This document shows positions 18,205 through 26,545 of a stretch of 64,000 nt of DNA, one piece after another; the first letter of the stretch is position 1, and every line of letters begins with the position of its first letter. Source of the stretch: Pseudomonas sp. KU43P (GTDB lineage Bacteria > Pseudomonadota > Gammaproteobacteria > Pseudomonadales > Pseudomonadaceae); NCBI RefSeq assembly GCF_033095865.1, contig NZ_AP019365.1, positions 4,809,501 through 4,873,500 on the forward strand, written 5' to 3'. Made by a program: the position numbers and the translations under genes. The notes under the pieces are model-generated. The model made no database searches. It was not told the origin of the DNA and saw only the letters and a list, made by a program, of their open reading frames with translations.

Positions 18205-19362
18205 TCAGTCACGTCGGTCGAGCAAATTGACCACCAACCGGTCCATCCAACCCCACACCCGCTGCTTGACCCGGCGCCAGAGCGGACGCGCATTCCAGTG
18301 GTCGAGGTCGACCACCTCGCTCAAGGCGAAATCGCGCTCGAAACTGGCCTGCACGGCGGCCGTCAGCGGCGGGTCGAGTGCCTCGACGTTGGCTTCAAGG
18401 TTGAAGCGCAGGTTCCAGTGGTCGAAGTTGCACGAGCCGATGCTGACCCAGTCATCGATCAGCACCATCTTCAAATGCAGGAAACACGGCTGGTATTCGT
18501 AGATGCGTACCCCAGCACGCAGTAGCCGTGGGTAGTAGCGGTGTCCGGCATAGCGCACGGAAGGGTGGTCGGTGCGTGGGCCGGTCAGTAGCAGGCGCAC
18601 ATCGACCCCTTTGCTGGCGGCCCGACGCAGTGAACGGCGCACGCTCCAGGTCGGCAGGAAGTACGGCGTGGCCAGCCACACACGCTGCTTGCCGCTGTTC
18701 AGCGCACGCACCAGCGAATGCAGGATGTCCTGATGTTGACGGGCGTCGGCATAGGCCACACGGCCCATGCCCTGCCCTTGCGCCGGCACCTTCGGCAGGC
18801 GCGGCAGGCCGAAGCCTTCGGCGGGGCGCCAGGCAGTACGCCGATTGTTGGCATGCCACTGGCGGTCGAACAGCAATTGCCAGTCGGTTACCACCGTGCC
18901 TTGCATCTGCACCATCACCTCATGCCACTCGCTGGTCGCCTCGCCGGGGGTCCAGAACTCGTCGGTGACGCCCGTGCCGCCCACCACCGCCCAACGTTCG
19001 TCCACCAGCAGCAACTTGCGATGGTCGCGGTAGAGGTTGCGAAATCCACGCTTCCAACGCAGCCGGTTGTACCAGCGCAGGAAAACCCCGGCATCCAGCA
19101 GGCGCTGGCGCAGCGCCGTGGTAAAGGCCAGCGAGCCATAGTCGTCGAACAGGCAACGCACCCGCACACCGCGCCGCGCCGCCTGCACCAGCACTTCGAC
19201 CACCGCCTCGGCGCAGGCCCCGGCCTCGACCAGGTACAGCTCCAGGTCGACCTGCAACTCAGCCCGCGCAATCGCCTGGAGCATGCGCGGAAAGAACTCG
19301 GGGCCGTCGATCAACAGCTCGAACTGATTGCCATCGCGCCAGGGGAAGACCGGCCCCGGCAT
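18205..19362 (-). CDS. clsB: Cardiolipin synthase-like phospholipase D protein (ClsB type)
   Basis: 385 residues with two HKD motifs: YRDHRKLLLVDERWAVVGG in the first half and FLHLKMVLIDDWVSIGSCNFD in the second. No N-terminal membrane segments are seen, as in ClsB rather than ClsA. It would join phosphatidyl groups to make cardiolipin or a related lipid. The ATG lies one base after the stop of the YceI gene, so both are likely one operon. Confidence 0.85.
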   Translation of the reverse strand: MPGPVFPWRDGNQFELLIDGPEFFPRMLQAIARAELQVDLELYLVEAGACAEAVVEVLVQAARRGVRVRCLFDDYGSLAFTTALRQRLLDAGVFLRWYNRLRWKRGFRNLYRDHRKLLLVDERWAVVGGTGVTDEFWTPGEATSEWHEVMVQMQGTVVTDWQLLFDRQWHANNRRTAWRPAEGFGLPRLPKVPAQGQGMGRVAYADARQHQDILHSLVRALNSGKQRVWLATPYFLPTWSVRRSLRRAASKGVDVRLLLTGPRTDHPSVRYAGHRYYPRLLRAGVRIYEYQPCFLHLKMVLIDDWVSIGSCNFDHWNLRFNLEANVEALDPPLTAAVQASFERDFALSEVVDLDHWNARPLWRRVKQRVWGWMDRLVVNLLDRRD

Positions 19363-19363
19363 G

Positions 19364-19945
19364 TCAGCGAGCGTTGAAAATCAGCACCGCATTGACCGGT
19401 ACCGTAGGGTTGATGGACTTGAGTTTGGCGAACTTGCGCAGGGTTTCCAGCCCGGGCAGCAGGCCGAAGTCGCTGGCATTGAGGATCAGCGGCTCCAGGG
19501 TCACCACCTGGAAGCGTCGCTCATCGAGGCGGGTAGCCAGCAGCAGCACGTTGTAGCTGTGGGACTGGCCATGCAGACTGACGGTAAGTGGCAAGCGCAG
19601 CTCGATCTGCGCACCGTCTGCCAGGTCGTTGATGGGGCGCAGGTCGATCTGCGCCTTCACCGTGGCTTCAGCGAAGCGTTCGACTTCGAACAGGTCGTCG
19701 CGCATGCGCTCATCGCGCAGCGGGATGCCGCTGCTGACCGAGTCCATCTCGATGCGCAGTGCCGCCGCCCCCTTGCGGTCCACCGTGCCATGCAAAACCA
19801 GGAAGCGATGCACTTCGGCAGTGTCGCCGTTCTTGCCGCTGATGAACGATAACCGTGAGGATTCACCATCGAGATGCCAGTTGGCATGGGCGGGCAGGCA
19901 CAAAGCCAGCAACAGGACGGGCAAAAGACGGGGCAGCTTGAACAT
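19364..19945 (-). CDS. YceI family periplasmic protein
   Basis: 193 residues. A signal peptide (about 1-21, ending PAHA/N) is followed by a YceI-type lipocalin-like barrel, with DRKGAAALRIEMDSVSSG and RDERMRDDLFEVERF typical of the family. YceI proteins bind polyisoprenoid or similar lipids. It lies directly upstream of the cardiolipin-synthase-like gene, which fits a lipid-related role. Confidence 0.85.
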   Translation of the reverse strand: MFKLPRLLPVLLLALCLPAHANWHLDGESSRLSFISGKNGDTAEVHRFLVLHGTVDRKGAAALRIEMDSVSSGIPLRDERMRDDLFEVERFAEATVKAQIDLRPINDLADGAQIELRLPLTVSLHGQSHSYNVLLLATRLDERRFQVVTLEPLILNASDFGLLPGLETLRKFAKLKSINPTVPVNAVLIFNAR

Positions 19946-19989
19946 GACAGATCTCGTGAAACTTGACCGCCAACCTTAACCGCCCACCG

Positions 19990-20286
19990 TCATGGCAGCA
20001 AGCGGCAACCCTCCTGAGCGCCCTGCCAGGCCGCCCGGCTATCCTGGCCCAGCCCGGCGGCGCTGACACTGCGCAGCTGGCTGTTTTCCTCCAGTTCGCT
20101 CAAGGGTAGCCACTGTTTCACGTAAGCGCGGCAATACGCCTGCTCGAAACCCATGACGAAGCGGCACGAGCAGTATTCCTTGGCCGAGTAGGCCGACAGG
20201 ATACCGGGGAAGTCCACCAGCGCCTGGCGCTCCAGCCAGGCCCAGCCGAGCAGCACGACGACCATCAGCAACCCCAGGCGCTTCAT
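19990..20286 (-). CDS. Small Cys-containing membrane-anchored hypothetical protein
   Basis: 98 residues. An N-terminal hydrophobic segment (about 4-17) anchors or exports it. The mature part has four cysteines, including EYCSCRF and AYCRAY, suggesting disulfides in the periplasm. Its ATG overlaps the TGA of the upstream serine-hydrolase gene (ATGA), so the two are translationally coupled. No known domain is recognised. Confidence 0.7.
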   Translation of the reverse strand: MKRLGLLMVVVLLGWAWLERQALVDFPGILSAYSAKEYCSCRFVMGFEQAYCRAYVKQWLPLSELEENSQLRSVSAAGLGQDSRAAWQGAQEGCRLLP

Positions 20287-21365
20287 GTGCCCTCCCCGGG
20301 CAGTGCCGCCAGCACCCGCTTGAGCAACTCGTTATGGCTGTAGCTGCCATCGCGATCATCACCGTAGCGCACGATCACCAGCTTGTGTGTGGGCACTATG
20401 TAAAGGGCCTGGCCCCAGTGGCCGAGGGCTGCGTAGGTGTCCGGCGGCACGTCGGGCCAAGGCCGTGCCTGGCCTGCGAGGGGCTGGTTCAGCCACCAGT
20501 GACCGCCAGGGTTGGCTTCGCCGGGGAGTGCCTGGGCCGGAGTGAACAAGGTGCGGTTGAATGCTATCCAGCTAGCGGGCAGCAACTGACGCAACTTCCA
20601 ACGCCCTTCGCGCTGCATCAACAGGCCGATGCGCGCCAGGTCGCGGGCGCTGAGATAAAGATAGGACGAACCGACCAGGCTCCCCGCACCATCGCGCTCC
20701 CAGACGGCGCTGTCGATGCCGAGCGGGGCGAACAACGCTTGCCAGGGGTAATCGGCGTAGGCCCCAGCGTCGAGCATGCCGCGCAAGGCGGCAGCCAGCA
20801 GGTTGCTGTCGCCGCTCGAGTAGAGGAAACGTTGGCCGGGTTTGTCGACGGCGCTGCGCGCGGCGGCATAGGCCGCCATATCGTTGCGCCCTCGCGTGTA
20901 GAGCATGGCCACCACCGAAGACTTCAGCGGCGCGTATTCGTAGTCCTCCTGCCATTGCAGCCCACTGGCCCAGTGCAGCAGGTCGGCCATGCGCACTTCG
21001 GGGTGGGCCTGCATGGGGGCGTAGTAGCGCGATACCGGGTCCTGCAACTGAAAGCGGCCCTCGCCCTGGACGACGCCCAATACGGTGGCCAGTACGCTCT
21101 TGCTGACCGACCAGGTCAGGTGAGCGGTCTTGGCAGTGGTGGGTGTGCTGTAGCGCTCATGGATGATGCGGCCGTCGCGGATGATCAACAGGGCGTCCGT
21201 GCGGATGCCGCTGCGGTCGCCGGGGTTGCGTTGCGCGAAGGCGTAGGAGTCGACGGCTTGCCAGTCGCTGACGGTGGCGTCGATCAGCCAGTCAGGGTCG
21301 GGCCAGTCTTGCGCACAGACGGGCAGGATGGTCATGCCAATGATGGCCAAGAGGGTCTTGAGCAT
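20283..21365 (-). CDS. Periplasmic serine hydrolase (class C beta-lactamase-like)
   Basis: 360 residues. A signal peptide (about 1-18, ending CAQ) precedes a beta-lactamase/DD-peptidase fold: SxxK in TWSVSKSVLA, the Tyr motif in LYSSGDSN, and the third box GHWGQ. The family includes esterases and peptidases, so antibiotic hydrolysis should not be assumed. AAAGG precedes the ATG. An IS256 element is inserted 43 bp upstream of the start and may have removed or replaced its promoter. Confidence 0.82.
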   Translation of the reverse strand: MLKTLLAIIGMTILPVCAQDWPDPDWLIDATVSDWQAVDSYAFAQRNPGDRSGIRTDALLIIRDGRIIHERYSTPTTAKTAHLTWSVSKSVLATVLGVVQGEGRFQLQDPVSRYYAPMQAHPEVRMADLLHWASGLQWQEDYEYAPLKSSVVAMLYTRGRNDMAAYAAARSAVDKPGQRFLYSSGDSNLLAAALRGMLDAGAYADYPWQALFAPLGIDSAVWERDGAGSLVGSSYLYLSARDLARIGLLMQREGRWKLRQLLPASWIAFNRTLFTPAQALPGEANPGGHWWLNQPLAGQARPWPDVPPDTYAALGHWGQALYIVPTHKLVIVRYGDDRDGSYSHNELLKRVLAALPGEGT

Positions 21366-21400
21366 GGGGGCCTTTGGAGCCGCTGCGCAGCCCCAGGTAT

Positions 21401-21408
21401 CAAAGGGT
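21401..21408. repeat. Left copy of IS target-site duplication
   Basis: CAAAGGGT directly abuts the left end of the IS256-family element and is repeated exactly at 22770-22777. Confidence 0.9.
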
Positions 21409-22769
21409 GAGGGTGTCAGAAATTTTGTGTTCGGGCATAACATGAGTAAGAGGTGCATGTATGCCAACCAAAAAGAAACCCCTGCGTGACCTGCCCAAAA
21501 TCCCCAAAGAGCTGCTGGAGCAGTTCGGTGAGGGCCTGATGACCGCAGAAGCTATCGAGGATGCCTCTGCGGCGTTCAAAAAGGCCTTGATCGAGCGTGC
21601 TCTGCATGCCGAGCTTGGTCACCACCTGGGTTATCCGCCGGGCGCGCAGCGCCCAGAGGATGAAACCAACCAGCGTAACGGCAAGAGTGGCAAGACGGTT
21701 TTGACCGGCGATGGCCCGCTGCGGCTGGAAATTCCTCGTGATCGAGACGGCAGTTTTGCGCCCATTCTGATCCCTAAGCACGAACGGCGGTACACCGGTT
21801 TCGATGACAAGATCATCGCCATGTACGCCCGTGGCATGACGGTCAGAGAGATCCGAGCGTTTCTGTCCGAGCAGTATGGAACCGACGTTTCGCCCGATTT
21901 CATCAGCTCTGTGACAGACGAGGTCATGGAAGAGATTGGCGCGTGGCAACAGCGGCCATTGGAGCCGATGTACCCGGTCATTTTCTTTGATGCGCTGCGG
22001 GTGAAAATTCGCGAAGAAGGCCTGGTGCGCAACAAGGCCATTTACCTGGCTTTGGGCGTTCTACCCGACGGGACGCGCGATATCTTAGGCATCTGGATCG
22101 AGAACACCGAGGGTGCGAAGTTCTGGATGAAGGTTTTTAACGATCTCAAGACGCGTGGTGTCGAGGATGTGCTGATTGCCGTGACCGATGGCCTCAAAGG
22201 CATGCCAGAGGCTCTCAGCGCCGTGTTTCCAGAAACGACGCTGCAGACGTGCATCGTGCACCTGATCCGCAACAGCCTCGACTACGTGGCTTGGGACAAG
22301 CGCCGGGCACTGGCCAAGGCGTTGAAACCGATTTACCAGGCCATCAATGCAGAAGCGGCTGAGCAGGCATTGGATGAGTTTGAAAACGGACCCTGGGGCA
22401 AACAGTATCCAACGGTCGTGGCAGCCTGGAGACGCGCCTGGGATCGAGTGATTCCCTTCTTTGTCTTCCCACCTGCCATCCGCAAAGTGATCTACACCAC
22501 CAACGCTATTGAGAGCATCAACGCCCAGCTACGCAAAATCATTAAAACTCGGGGGCATTTCCCGAACGATGAAGCAGCCACCAAGCTGATCTGGCTGGGG
22601 CTGCGGAACATCACGGCAAACTGGGGCTCGGCGGCGCATGATTGGAAAAGTGCGATGAATCAATTCGCGATTCTGTACGGGGATCGGTTCATCAGGCCGA
22701 CGTGGTGAAAATCGGGCCTGCCTAACGGCAGGCCATTACCGGCCCGAACACAAAAAAACTGACAGTCCC
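21409..22769 (+). mobile_element. Intact IS256-family insertion sequence (1361 bp)
   Basis: The ends are 28-bp imperfect inverted repeats (21409-21436 and 22742-22769). The inner part TTTTGTGTTCGGGC and the outer TGTCAG are shared; six positions differ. Exact 8-bp duplications CAAAGGGT flank both ends, as expected for IS256 transposition. It carries one complete transposase ORF. An 8-bp perfect stem (GGCCTGCC TAAC GGCAGGCC, 22715-22734) follows the transposase stop. The clean duplication suggests a fairly recent, in-place insertion. Confidence 0.95.
21461..22708 (+). CDS. IS256-family transposase
   Basis: 415 residues, typical family length. The DDE catalytic core is visible: Asp in FFDALRVKI, the second Asp in AVTDGLKGMPEAL, followed by the CIVHLIRNS motif, and the Glu in TTNAIESINAQLRK. 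The N-terminus (MPTKKKPLRDLPK) starts 52 bp inside the left end. No frameshift or stop is present, so it is probably active. Confidence 0.96.
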   Translation: MPTKKKPLRDLPKIPKELLEQFGEGLMTAEAIEDASAAFKKALIERALHAELGHHLGYPPGAQRPEDETNQRNGKSGKTVLTGDGPLRLEIPRDRDGSFAPILIPKHERRYTGFDDKIIAMYARGMTVREIRAFLSEQYGTDVSPDFISSVTDEVMEEIGAWQQRPLEPMYPVIFFDALRVKIREEGLVRNKAIYLALGVLPDGTRDILGIWIENTEGAKFWMKVFNDLKTRGVEDVLIAVTDGLKGMPEALSAVFPETTLQTCIVHLIRNSLDYVAWDKRRALAKALKPIYQAINAEAAEQALDEFENGPWGKQYPTVVAAWRRAWDRVIPFFVFPPAIRKVIYTTNAIESINAQLRKIIKTRGHFPNDEAATKLIWLGLRNITANWGSAAHDWKSAMNQFAILYGDRFIRPTW

Positions 22770-22777
22770 CAAAGGGT
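22770..22777. repeat. Right copy of IS target-site duplication
   Basis: CAAAGGGT immediately follows the right inverted repeat and equals the left copy at 21401-21408. Confidence 0.9.
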
Positions 22778-22796
22778 CACCCACCCTCTCAGGCTT

Positions 22797-23684
22797 TCAT
22801 GACAATCCTGCAGCCGCCCACGCCTTATCCAGGCGTTTTTCCCGCGCCGCAGCGGCCAGTGCCAGCACGCCCTGGTCCCGCTGCCACAGTTGCGACCACT
22901 GCGACGGCCCCGCCAACAGCGCCTGTTCAATCGCCCAGCGCAGCTCCTGGAACTGCGCAAACAAGCCACCCAGAAGCAGATGGCAACCGACACTGTCAGC
23001 ACATTGCCGGCTACCTTCGGCACAGCCTGCCAACAGCCCCAGCAGGCGCAGGCGCAGATCCTGTGGCCAGCCGCACTCCTGGCCGACACCGTAAAGCCAG
23101 GCTGTCAAAGCGGCCAGCACGTACAAATCCTCCAGCGAACGAAAAGGTTTGACGTAGGCATCCCACCCATCGCCCGCCAGCAATTCGCAGCCGGCTTGCT
23201 GCAAAAGCAGCCGCCCATGGCCTACTTCAGGCATCAGCGGCAGAGTCGGCAGGGCCTCCAGCGTCACCCCCGGCTCGCCGGGGTAGACCACCGCCAGGTT
23301 CAGCCGCGGCCCCTCGCCCGGCCCTTCGCTGCGCGCTGCCACCAGCAGCCATTCGGCATCCAGCCCGGCGGTGACGAAATCCTTGTTGCCGGTAAGACGC
23401 AAGCCGTCCAGGCGCGTGTTCATGTCCGCCGGGCGCACGCTGCGCCGCTCGGTGGCGCACAGCGCGCCCAGGCTGGCCGGGGCGCTAGGCCACAGCACAC
23501 GCAGTGCCGCCTGGTAACCGATGAGAAAAGCCAGCCCGGGCGTGCCCATGGCACGGCCACCCAGTACCGCCAGTTCGAACGGCGACACCGGGCCCAGGTG
23601 TTCGAGCTGTGCGCTGTAAGTCTCACCCAAGGTACCGGCCAACGGCTGGCGCAGGGGGTCGTTGAGTCGTTGCAACCAGGTCAT
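22797..23684 (-). CDS. Short acyl-CoA dehydrogenase-like protein
   Basis: 295 residues, shorter than the usual ~380. The middle-domain signature [24 protein letters not shown] matches acyl-CoA dehydrogenases, but the C-terminal helical domain is shortened and no clear catalytic Glu is seen, so it may be catalytically altered. GAGGAG lies six bases before the ATG at 23684. Before the IS arrived, its stop lay only about 60 bp from the serine hydrolase start, so they may once have been co-transcribed. Confidence 0.75.
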   Translation of the reverse strand: MTWLQRLNDPLRQPLAGTLGETYSAQLEHLGPVSPFELAVLGGRAMGTPGLAFLIGYQAALRVLWPSAPASLGALCATERRSVRPADMNTRLDGLRLTGNKDFVTAGLDAEWLLVAARSEGPGEGPRLNLAVVYPGEPGVTLEALPTLPLMPEVGHGRLLLQQAGCELLAGDGWDAYVKPFRSLEDLYVLAALTAWLYGVGQECGWPQDLRLRLLGLLAGCAEGSRQCADSVGCHLLLGGLFAQFQELRWAIEQALLAGPSQWSQLWQRDQGVLALAAAAREKRLDKAWAAAGLS

Positions 23685-23827
23685 CACATGCTCCTCGTGG
23701 GGCTTCTGGGCTGTCACGCAAGCATCACCAAAGGTTCACAGCCGTGACACCGCGCCTACCTAGTCTGACTTTGCACAACAAAGCCGACCGGCCGCAACCC
23801 TTCATGGCTGGCTTATGGAGACTCGCA

Positions 23828-24583
23828 ATGACTCGGATCGCTCGCCCTGGCGACAACAGCACTGAACGCCGTCTGCAAGCCGAACGCCTGGTGGGTGCCA
23901 CTGCCCTGCAGGAAGCACAGGCGCTGCGCTACAAGGTATTCAGCGCAGAATTCAAGGCCAAGCTCAAAGGTGCCGATCAGGGCCTGGACATGGACGACTA
24001 CGACGTACATTGCCGCCACATCGGCGTACGCGACCTGAGCACCGGCGAACTGGTGGCCACCACCCGCCTGCTCGACCATCAGGCAGCCAGCAGCCTGGGG
24101 CGCTTCTACAGCGAAGAAGAATTCAGCCTGCACGGGCTGTTGCAGTTGCAGGGCCCGATCCTGGAACTGGGGCGCACTTGCGTCGATCCGGACTACCGCA
24201 ACGGCGGCACCATCGCGGTGCTGTGGGGGGAGCTGGCCGAAGTGCTCAACGAGGGCCGCTACAGCTACCTGATGGGCTGCGCCAGCATCCCGATGCAGGA
24301 CGGCGGCGTGCAAGCCCAGGCCATCATGCAACGCCTGCGCGACCGCTACCTGTGCACTGAACACCTGCGCGCCGAACCGAAAAAGCCACTGCCCACCCTG
24401 GCCTTGCCAAACAACGTCATCGCCGAAATGCCGCCGCTGCTCAAGGCCTACATGCGCCTGGGCGCGAAGATCTGCGGCGAGCCATGCTGGGATGAGGATT
24501 TCCAGGTGGCCGATGTGTTCATCCTGCTCAAGCGTGACGACCTCTGCCCGCGCTACGCCCGCCACTTCAAGGCAGCAGTCTGA
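23828..24583 (+). CDS. olsB: L-ornithine N(alpha)-acyltransferase
   Basis: 251 residues. It acylates ornithine with a 3-hydroxy fatty acid from ACP to form lyso-ornithine lipid, the first step of ornithine-lipid synthesis. The GNAT-like fold includes [41 protein letters not shown], characteristic of OlsB. GGAG lies eight bases before the ATG. Its stop overlaps the olsA ATG by one base (TGATG). Phosphate limitation often induces this pathway; no Pho box was confirmed here. Confidence 0.92.
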   Translation: MTRIARPGDNSTERRLQAERLVGATALQEAQALRYKVFSAEFKAKLKGADQGLDMDDYDVHCRHIGVRDLSTGELVATTRLLDHQAASSLGRFYSEEEFSLHGLLQLQGPILELGRTCVDPDYRNGGTIAVLWGELAEVLNEGRYSYLMGCASIPMQDGGVQAQAIMQRLRDRYLCTEHLRAEPKKPLPTLALPNNVIAEMPPLLKAYMRLGAKICGEPCWDEDFQVADVFILLKRDDLCPRYARHFKAAV

Positions 24584-25371
24584 TGCCCAGGCTGCGGGTG
24601 ATTGCCCGCCTCTCGCGGCTGCTGCTGGTGCTGTGGTTCGGCATGCTGATGGCCAGTGCCATTGCCGTGGGTGAGCGCCTGGGGTTCAAGGCGCCGCTCG
24701 AACGCCGCCAGCGCTGGGCCTGCCTGTTCATGAAGCGCCTGGTCGCCGCCCTGCCCTTCGACGTGCGCGTGATTGGCGAGCTGCCGCAACGACCGATGCT
24801 GTGGGTCAGCAACCATGTCTCGTGGACTGACATTCCCCTGCTCGGCATGCTGCTGCCTCTGTCGTTCCTGTCCAAGGCTGAGGTTCGCCATTGGCCGCTT
24901 GCCGGCTGGCTGGCGGAAAAGGCCGGCACACTGTTCATACGCCGGGGTGGTGGCGACAGCCAGCGCTTGCGCGAACAGATCGGTGAACAGCTGGGCCATG
25001 GCCGCCCACTGCTGATTTTCCCGGAAGGCACCACCACCGACGGGCGTCAGCTGCGCACCTTCCACGGCCGCTTGCTGGCGGGTGCGATTGACCGGGGCAT
25101 GGCCGTGCAACCGGTGGCTATTCAGTATCTGCGTAACGGTGAGACGGACCCGATTGCGCCGTTCATTGGTGACGATGACCTGGTTTCGCACCTGATGCGG
25201 CTGTTTGCCGAGCCTCGGGGTGAAGTGTGCATTCACCTGCTTCAGCCAGTCGGCAGTGTCGGGAAGGAGCGTGCGGCGCTGGCGTTTCAGGCGCAGCAGG
25301 CCATTCATGTGGCCTTGTACGGGGTTGAGGAAGTCGAGGTGGCGCCGCGCAAGCAGGCACGGGCTGCATGA
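24583..25371 (+). CDS. olsA: Lyso-ornithine lipid O-acyltransferase
   Basis: 262 residues. It adds the second acyl chain to lyso-ornithine lipid at the inner membrane. An N-terminal hydrophobic helix precedes the PlsC motifs NHVSWTD (HX4D) and FPEGTTTDGRQL, with FIRRGGG between them. Overlap with olsB (TGATG) indicates coupled translation. The product is a phosphorus-free membrane lipid. Confidence 0.92.
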   Translation: MPRLRVIARLSRLLLVLWFGMLMASAIAVGERLGFKAPLERRQRWACLFMKRLVAALPFDVRVIGELPQRPMLWVSNHVSWTDIPLLGMLLPLSFLSKAEVRHWPLAGWLAEKAGTLFIRRGGGDSQRLREQIGEQLGHGRPLLIFPEGTTTDGRQLRTFHGRLLAGAIDRGMAVQPVAIQYLRNGETDPIAPFIGDDDLVSHLMRLFAEPRGEVCIHLLQPVGSVGKERAALAFQAQQAIHVALYGVEEVEVAPRKQARAA

Positions 25372-25390
25372 TTGGTCTTGCCTGTACTGG

Positions 25391-25481
25391 CCTCATCGCC
25401 GGCAAGCCGGCTCCCACAGGATCACCACAGCTTTGCAGACAGGTGGCACATCTGTGGGAGCCGGCTTGCCGGCGATGCGGC
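25391..25481. repeat. REP pair after olsA
   Basis: Forward TCATCGCCGGCAAGCCGGCT and inverted GAGCCGGCTTGCCGGCGATG about 30 bp apart, between the convergent olsA and acpH genes. Confidence 0.9.
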
Positions 25482-25489
25482 ACAAAGGA

Positions 25490-26074
25490 TCAGCGCTCGG
25501 CCATCCGCCCCGCCGCCGCAAATGCCTGCAATTGCGGATAAAACTCGCGGAAATCCGCCAGCAACGGCTCGTACAACCGCTCCAGCTCGCCCATCACCCC
25601 CGTCAGGCCCTCCGGCCGCGACAAGCGCCGGGCAATCCCTTTGAACACCTGCTCCAGGGTGTCGAAATCGCCATACGCCCCCAACCAGTCATCCGCCGCC
25701 ATGAACGGTGCAATCCGTGCCAGCCGCCCAGGCAACTCGGGCTCCGCCAGCAACACCCGGTAGAAATCATCCGTGAACTGCGCCAGCGGCTGTTCGGCGT
25801 AATCCCCCCAGTGTCGCGCCAGGCAATGGTCGAAGAACACATCCAGCACGATCCCGGCAAAGCGCCGCCGCTCGCGGGGAAAACGCGCGAGCGCTGCCAA
25901 TACCAACGGGTGCTGGTCGGTGTAGCTGTCGATATGCCGGTGCAGGCGTATCGCCGCCTCCAACGCAGGCGGAAAACGCCCTTCCAGCGAGCCTTTGACG
26001 AAGTCGCCATAGAGGCTGCCAAGTAGCTGTTGCGGCGCAGGGCCGCCCAGGTGCAGGTGTGCGAGGTAGTTCAT
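25490..26074 (-). CDS. acpH: Acyl carrier protein phosphodiesterase (DUF479)
   Basis: 194 residues. AcpH removes the 4'-phosphopantetheine arm from holo-ACP. The family start MNYLAHLHL and the metal-ligand HD-like residues (LHRHIDSYTDQHP, VLDVFFDHCLARHW) are present. It is divergent from the ArsR gene across a palindromic AT-rich region. Confidence 0.88.
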   Translation of the reverse strand: MNYLAHLHLGGPAPQQLLGSLYGDFVKGSLEGRFPPALEAAIRLHRHIDSYTDQHPLVLAALARFPRERRRFAGIVLDVFFDHCLARHWGDYAEQPLAQFTDDFYRVLLAEPELPGRLARIAPFMAADDWLGAYGDFDTLEQVFKGIARRLSRPEGLTGVMGELERLYEPLLADFREFYPQLQAFAAAGRMAER

Positions 26075-26101
26075 GCCCGCAGTTTAGCACTGGCATTTGC
26101 C

Positions 26102-26201
26102 ATATCGTTATAACGCGATATAGCGATTCGTGCTCAGCTAAGCGCTAATCCATATTTCAATATCGCGATGTATCGATTTATATTTCGTCTCATCGCGATA
26201 T
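26102..26201. promoter_or_regulatory. Palindromic operator array upstream of the ArsR gene
   Basis: An 11-bp perfect inverted repeat ATATCGCGATG (26160-26170) / CATCGCGATAT (26191-26201) with a 20-bp spacer, plus a related ATATCG-N8-CGATAT palindrome (26102-26121). The AT-rich block stands out between acpH and arsR/xenB and most likely binds the adjacent ArsR-type repressor; that is inference. Confidence 0.65.
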
Positions 26202-26225
26202 ACCGGTACATCACCCGTGACGACC

Positions 26226-26528
26226 ATGCCCCTTGATCTCGACGAAATCATCAAAGCCCTGGCCCACCCGGTCCGGCGCGAAATACTCCACTGGCTGAAG
26301 GACCCGGACGCGCAATTCCCTGACCAGCACCACAGCACTGAACACGGTGTCTGTGCCGGGCAGATCGATCAGCGCTGCGGCCTGTCGCAGTCGACCGTCT
26401 CCGCCCACCTGGCCACCTTGCAACGGGCAGGTCTGATCAGCAGCCAGAAGATCGGCCAATGGCACTTCTTCAAACGCAACGAAACCACCATTCAGGCGTT
26501 CCTCGAACAACTGCGCCAAGCACTCTGA
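26226..26528 (+). CDS. ArsR family transcriptional regulator
   Basis: About 100 residues, a winged-helix ArsR/SmtB fold with recognition helix LSQSTVSAHLATLQRAGLIS. It lacks the ELCVCDL metal box; a single Cys in HGVCAGQIDQRCG and another downstream could sense thiol-reactive electrophiles rather than metal. It sits 17 bp upstream of the enoate reductase gene, behind an operator array, so it probably represses xenB until an electrophile appears. The start is ATG at 26226; GTG at 26217 is possible, and neither has a clear ribosome site. Confidence 0.87.
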   Translation: MPLDLDEIIKALAHPVRREILHWLKDPDAQFPDQHHSTEHGVCAGQIDQRCGLSQSTVSAHLATLQRAGLISSQKIGQWHFFKRNETTIQAFLEQLRQAL

Positions 26529-26545
26529 CAAGGCAGGTAACTTTC

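Noticed and set aside
20283..21365. Antibiotic-resistance beta-lactamase
   Set aside because: Only the general serine-hydrolase fold is supported; class C resistance enzymes are not specifically indicated.
26226..26528. Arsenic or metal sensor
   Set aside because: No ELCVCDL metal box and no ars genes; the neighbour is an enoate reductase.
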